Below are positions 7,167 through 7,862 of a DNA stretch of 7,862 bases, one piece after another. The notes beneath the pieces are model-generated. The model was not told the origin of the DNA. It saw nothing but the letters and a program-made list of their open reading frames with translations, and made no database searches. Both the position numbers and the translations under genes were made by a program. Numbering within the stretch: position 1 is the stretch's first letter; each line of letters starts with the position of its first letter. This DNA comes from JBKPDV01 sp046728075 (GTDB lineage: Bacteria > Acidobacteriota > Thermoanaerobaculia > UBA5066 > Gp7-AA6), in assembly GCA_046728075.1 (NCBI GenBank), contig JBKPDV010000043.1, positions 1 to 7,862 of the forward strand, written 5' to 3'.

Positions 7167-7262
7167 GGGGTCTCCTCCAGAGGAACAGGATAGCGATTTC
7201 ATTAATTCTTGGCGAATGGGGCACGAAAGCTGCAAAAAGGCCGCTCAGGAGGAACGGTGGCG
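7167..7262. promoter_or_regulatory. Divergent promoter region, mutase / BON lipoprotein
   Basis: This 96-base gap holds start signals for both genes. On the minus strand GGAGGAGA (7178-7171) is the mutase ribosome-binding site, and TATCCT (7192-7187) is a plausible -10 box giving a leader near 14 bases. On the plus strand AGGAGG (7247-7252) serves the BON gene. The AT-rich patch around 7195-7210, unusual for this window, probably contains promoter elements for one or both directions. No repeat element or operator-like palindrome is present. Confidence 0.45.
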
Positions 7263-7805
7263 ATGAGAAAACGACTCTTGGGGCTTCTGTCAGTCCTCGT
7301 GTGCGCGGCGCTCGCGATGGCCTGCGCGGAATCGGATGCCGACATCACCGAGAAAATCAAGTCGGAGATCTCCACGGATCGGACCATCACGAACGCTTCG
7401 AAAATCGATGTCTCGACTCACGGACACGTTGTGACCCTGTCGGGCACGGCCGAGACCCCGATCGCGAAGGATCGGGCCCTCACGCTCGCGCGCACGACAG
7501 ATGGGGTGAAACGGGTCGTGGACAATCTGACCGTGGCGACCGCGGCTCCGGCCGCGGCGGCCGCGGCGCAGCCCCCGGCTTCCGCCGGGCTGGACGACGC
7601 CGCGATCACCACGGCGGTCCGCGCAAAGCTCGCCGCGGACGGAAAGGTGCCCGCCGACTCGATCGACGTCGACACGAAGGCCGGAGTCGTGACGCTGAAA
7701 GGCACGGTCAAGAGCGAGCAGGAAAAACAGGAAGTCCTGCAGGTCGCCAGGGACACGCAGGGCGTGGTGAAGGTGGAGGACCTGTTAACGGTGAAGGCGA
7801 GCTGA
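7263..7805 (+). CDS. Two-BON-domain putative lipoprotein
   Basis: The 180-residue product starts with a basic and hydrophobic signal sequence ending in LALAMAC (Cys21), a plausible lipobox, so export and lipid attachment are likely. Two BON domains follow. The first spans about residues 27-91, with SKIDVSTHGHVVTLSGTA and DGVKRVVDNLTV. The second spans about residues 112-178, with DSIDVDTKAGVVTLKGTV and QGVVKVEDLLTV. They are joined by an Ala/Pro linker (92-108). BON domains bind phospholipid or other envelope components and occur in OsmY-type stress proteins, so an envelope role is likely; a specific function cannot be assigned. AGGAGG at 7247-7252 supports the ATG at 7263; an in-frame GTG at 7257 is an alternative. 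Its TGA stop (7803-7805) is also the first three bases of a repeat unit, so the gene ends inside that element. Confidence 0.88.
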   Translation: MRKRLLGLLSVLVCAALAMACAESDADITEKIKSEISTDRTITNASKIDVSTHGHVVTLSGTAETPIAKDRALTLARTTDGVKRVVDNLTVATAAPAAAAAAQPPASAGLDDAAITTAVRAKLAADGKVPADSIDVDTKAGVVTLKGTVKSEQEKQEVLQVARDTQGVVKVEDLLTVKAS

Positions 7806-7862
7806 CAGCTGAAGCTGACAGTCGGGGCCCGGTACTCTTACTGTCGACTGTCGACTCTTGAC
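7803..7862. repeat. Inverted tandem-heptamer element (TGACAGC / CTGTCGA class), possibly cut by window edge
   Basis: The left units are TGACAGC, TGAAGC (one base short) and TGACAGT (7803-7822). The centre CGGGGCCCGGTACTCTTA separates them from right units CTGTCGA, CTGTCGA and CTCTTGA (7841-7861). The units are roughly inverse complements, giving the same inverted tandem layout as the other elements but a third sequence class. It may continue past the window. It begins at the BON stop codon and could form the 3' hairpin of that transcript. Confidence 0.7.

Noticed and set aside
7167..7262. Cobalamin riboswitch upstream of the mutase
   Set aside because: The gap is under 100 bases and has no B12-box-like sequence.

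Overview
This is a GC-rich bacterial chromosome segment with eight genes, tightly packed. It looks like housekeeping and metabolic DNA. I see no phage, transposase, CRISPR array, tRNA or rRNA. A lipoprotein-type signal on the last gene and BON and SPFH/band-7 envelope proteins suggest a diderm bacterium. Gene content and codon bias would fit an uncultured high-GC lineage such as Acidobacteriota, but nothing here proves the phylum.

Layout from left to right: (1) a molybdenum-cofactor pair on the minus strand, mobA followed one base later by moaC, whose 3' end is cut by the window edge; (2) a divergent family-2 glycosyltransferase (plus); (3) a DUF4126 membrane protein (minus), convergent with it; (4) a divergent small GlsB/YeaQ/YmgE-type membrane protein (plus); (5) a band-7/SPFH membrane protein (minus), convergent with that; (6) ribBA, the bifunctional riboflavin enzyme (minus); (7) the large subunit of a coenzyme-B12-dependent acyl-CoA mutase (minus), whose active-site residues match isobutyryl-CoA mutase rather than methylmalonyl-CoA mutase; (8) a divergent two-BON-domain lipoprotein (plus).

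Apart from the Moco pair, the genes do not form an obvious pathway. The most striking content is between them. Six intergenic elements share one architecture: a run of 3-5 short tandem units (7 or 8 bp), a short centre, then the same units in inverted orientation. Four (near 1157-1240, 1947-2030, 3079-3163 and 4039-4111) are one family built from 8-mers of type NCCCCGTC / GACNGGGG. One (5354-5460) uses 7-mers of type GGGCGAA / TTCGCCN. One at the right edge (7803-7862) uses 7-mers of type TGACAGC / CTGTCGA. Every gap next to a gene 3' end carries one, and some supply the stop codon or the last codons of the adjacent gene. This repeat system is the best candidate for something undescribed in the window.

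No gene-free stretch exceeds 300 bases. The two gaps without an element (2621-2806 and 7167-7262) lie between divergent genes and hold only promoter-like and ribosome-binding sequences.
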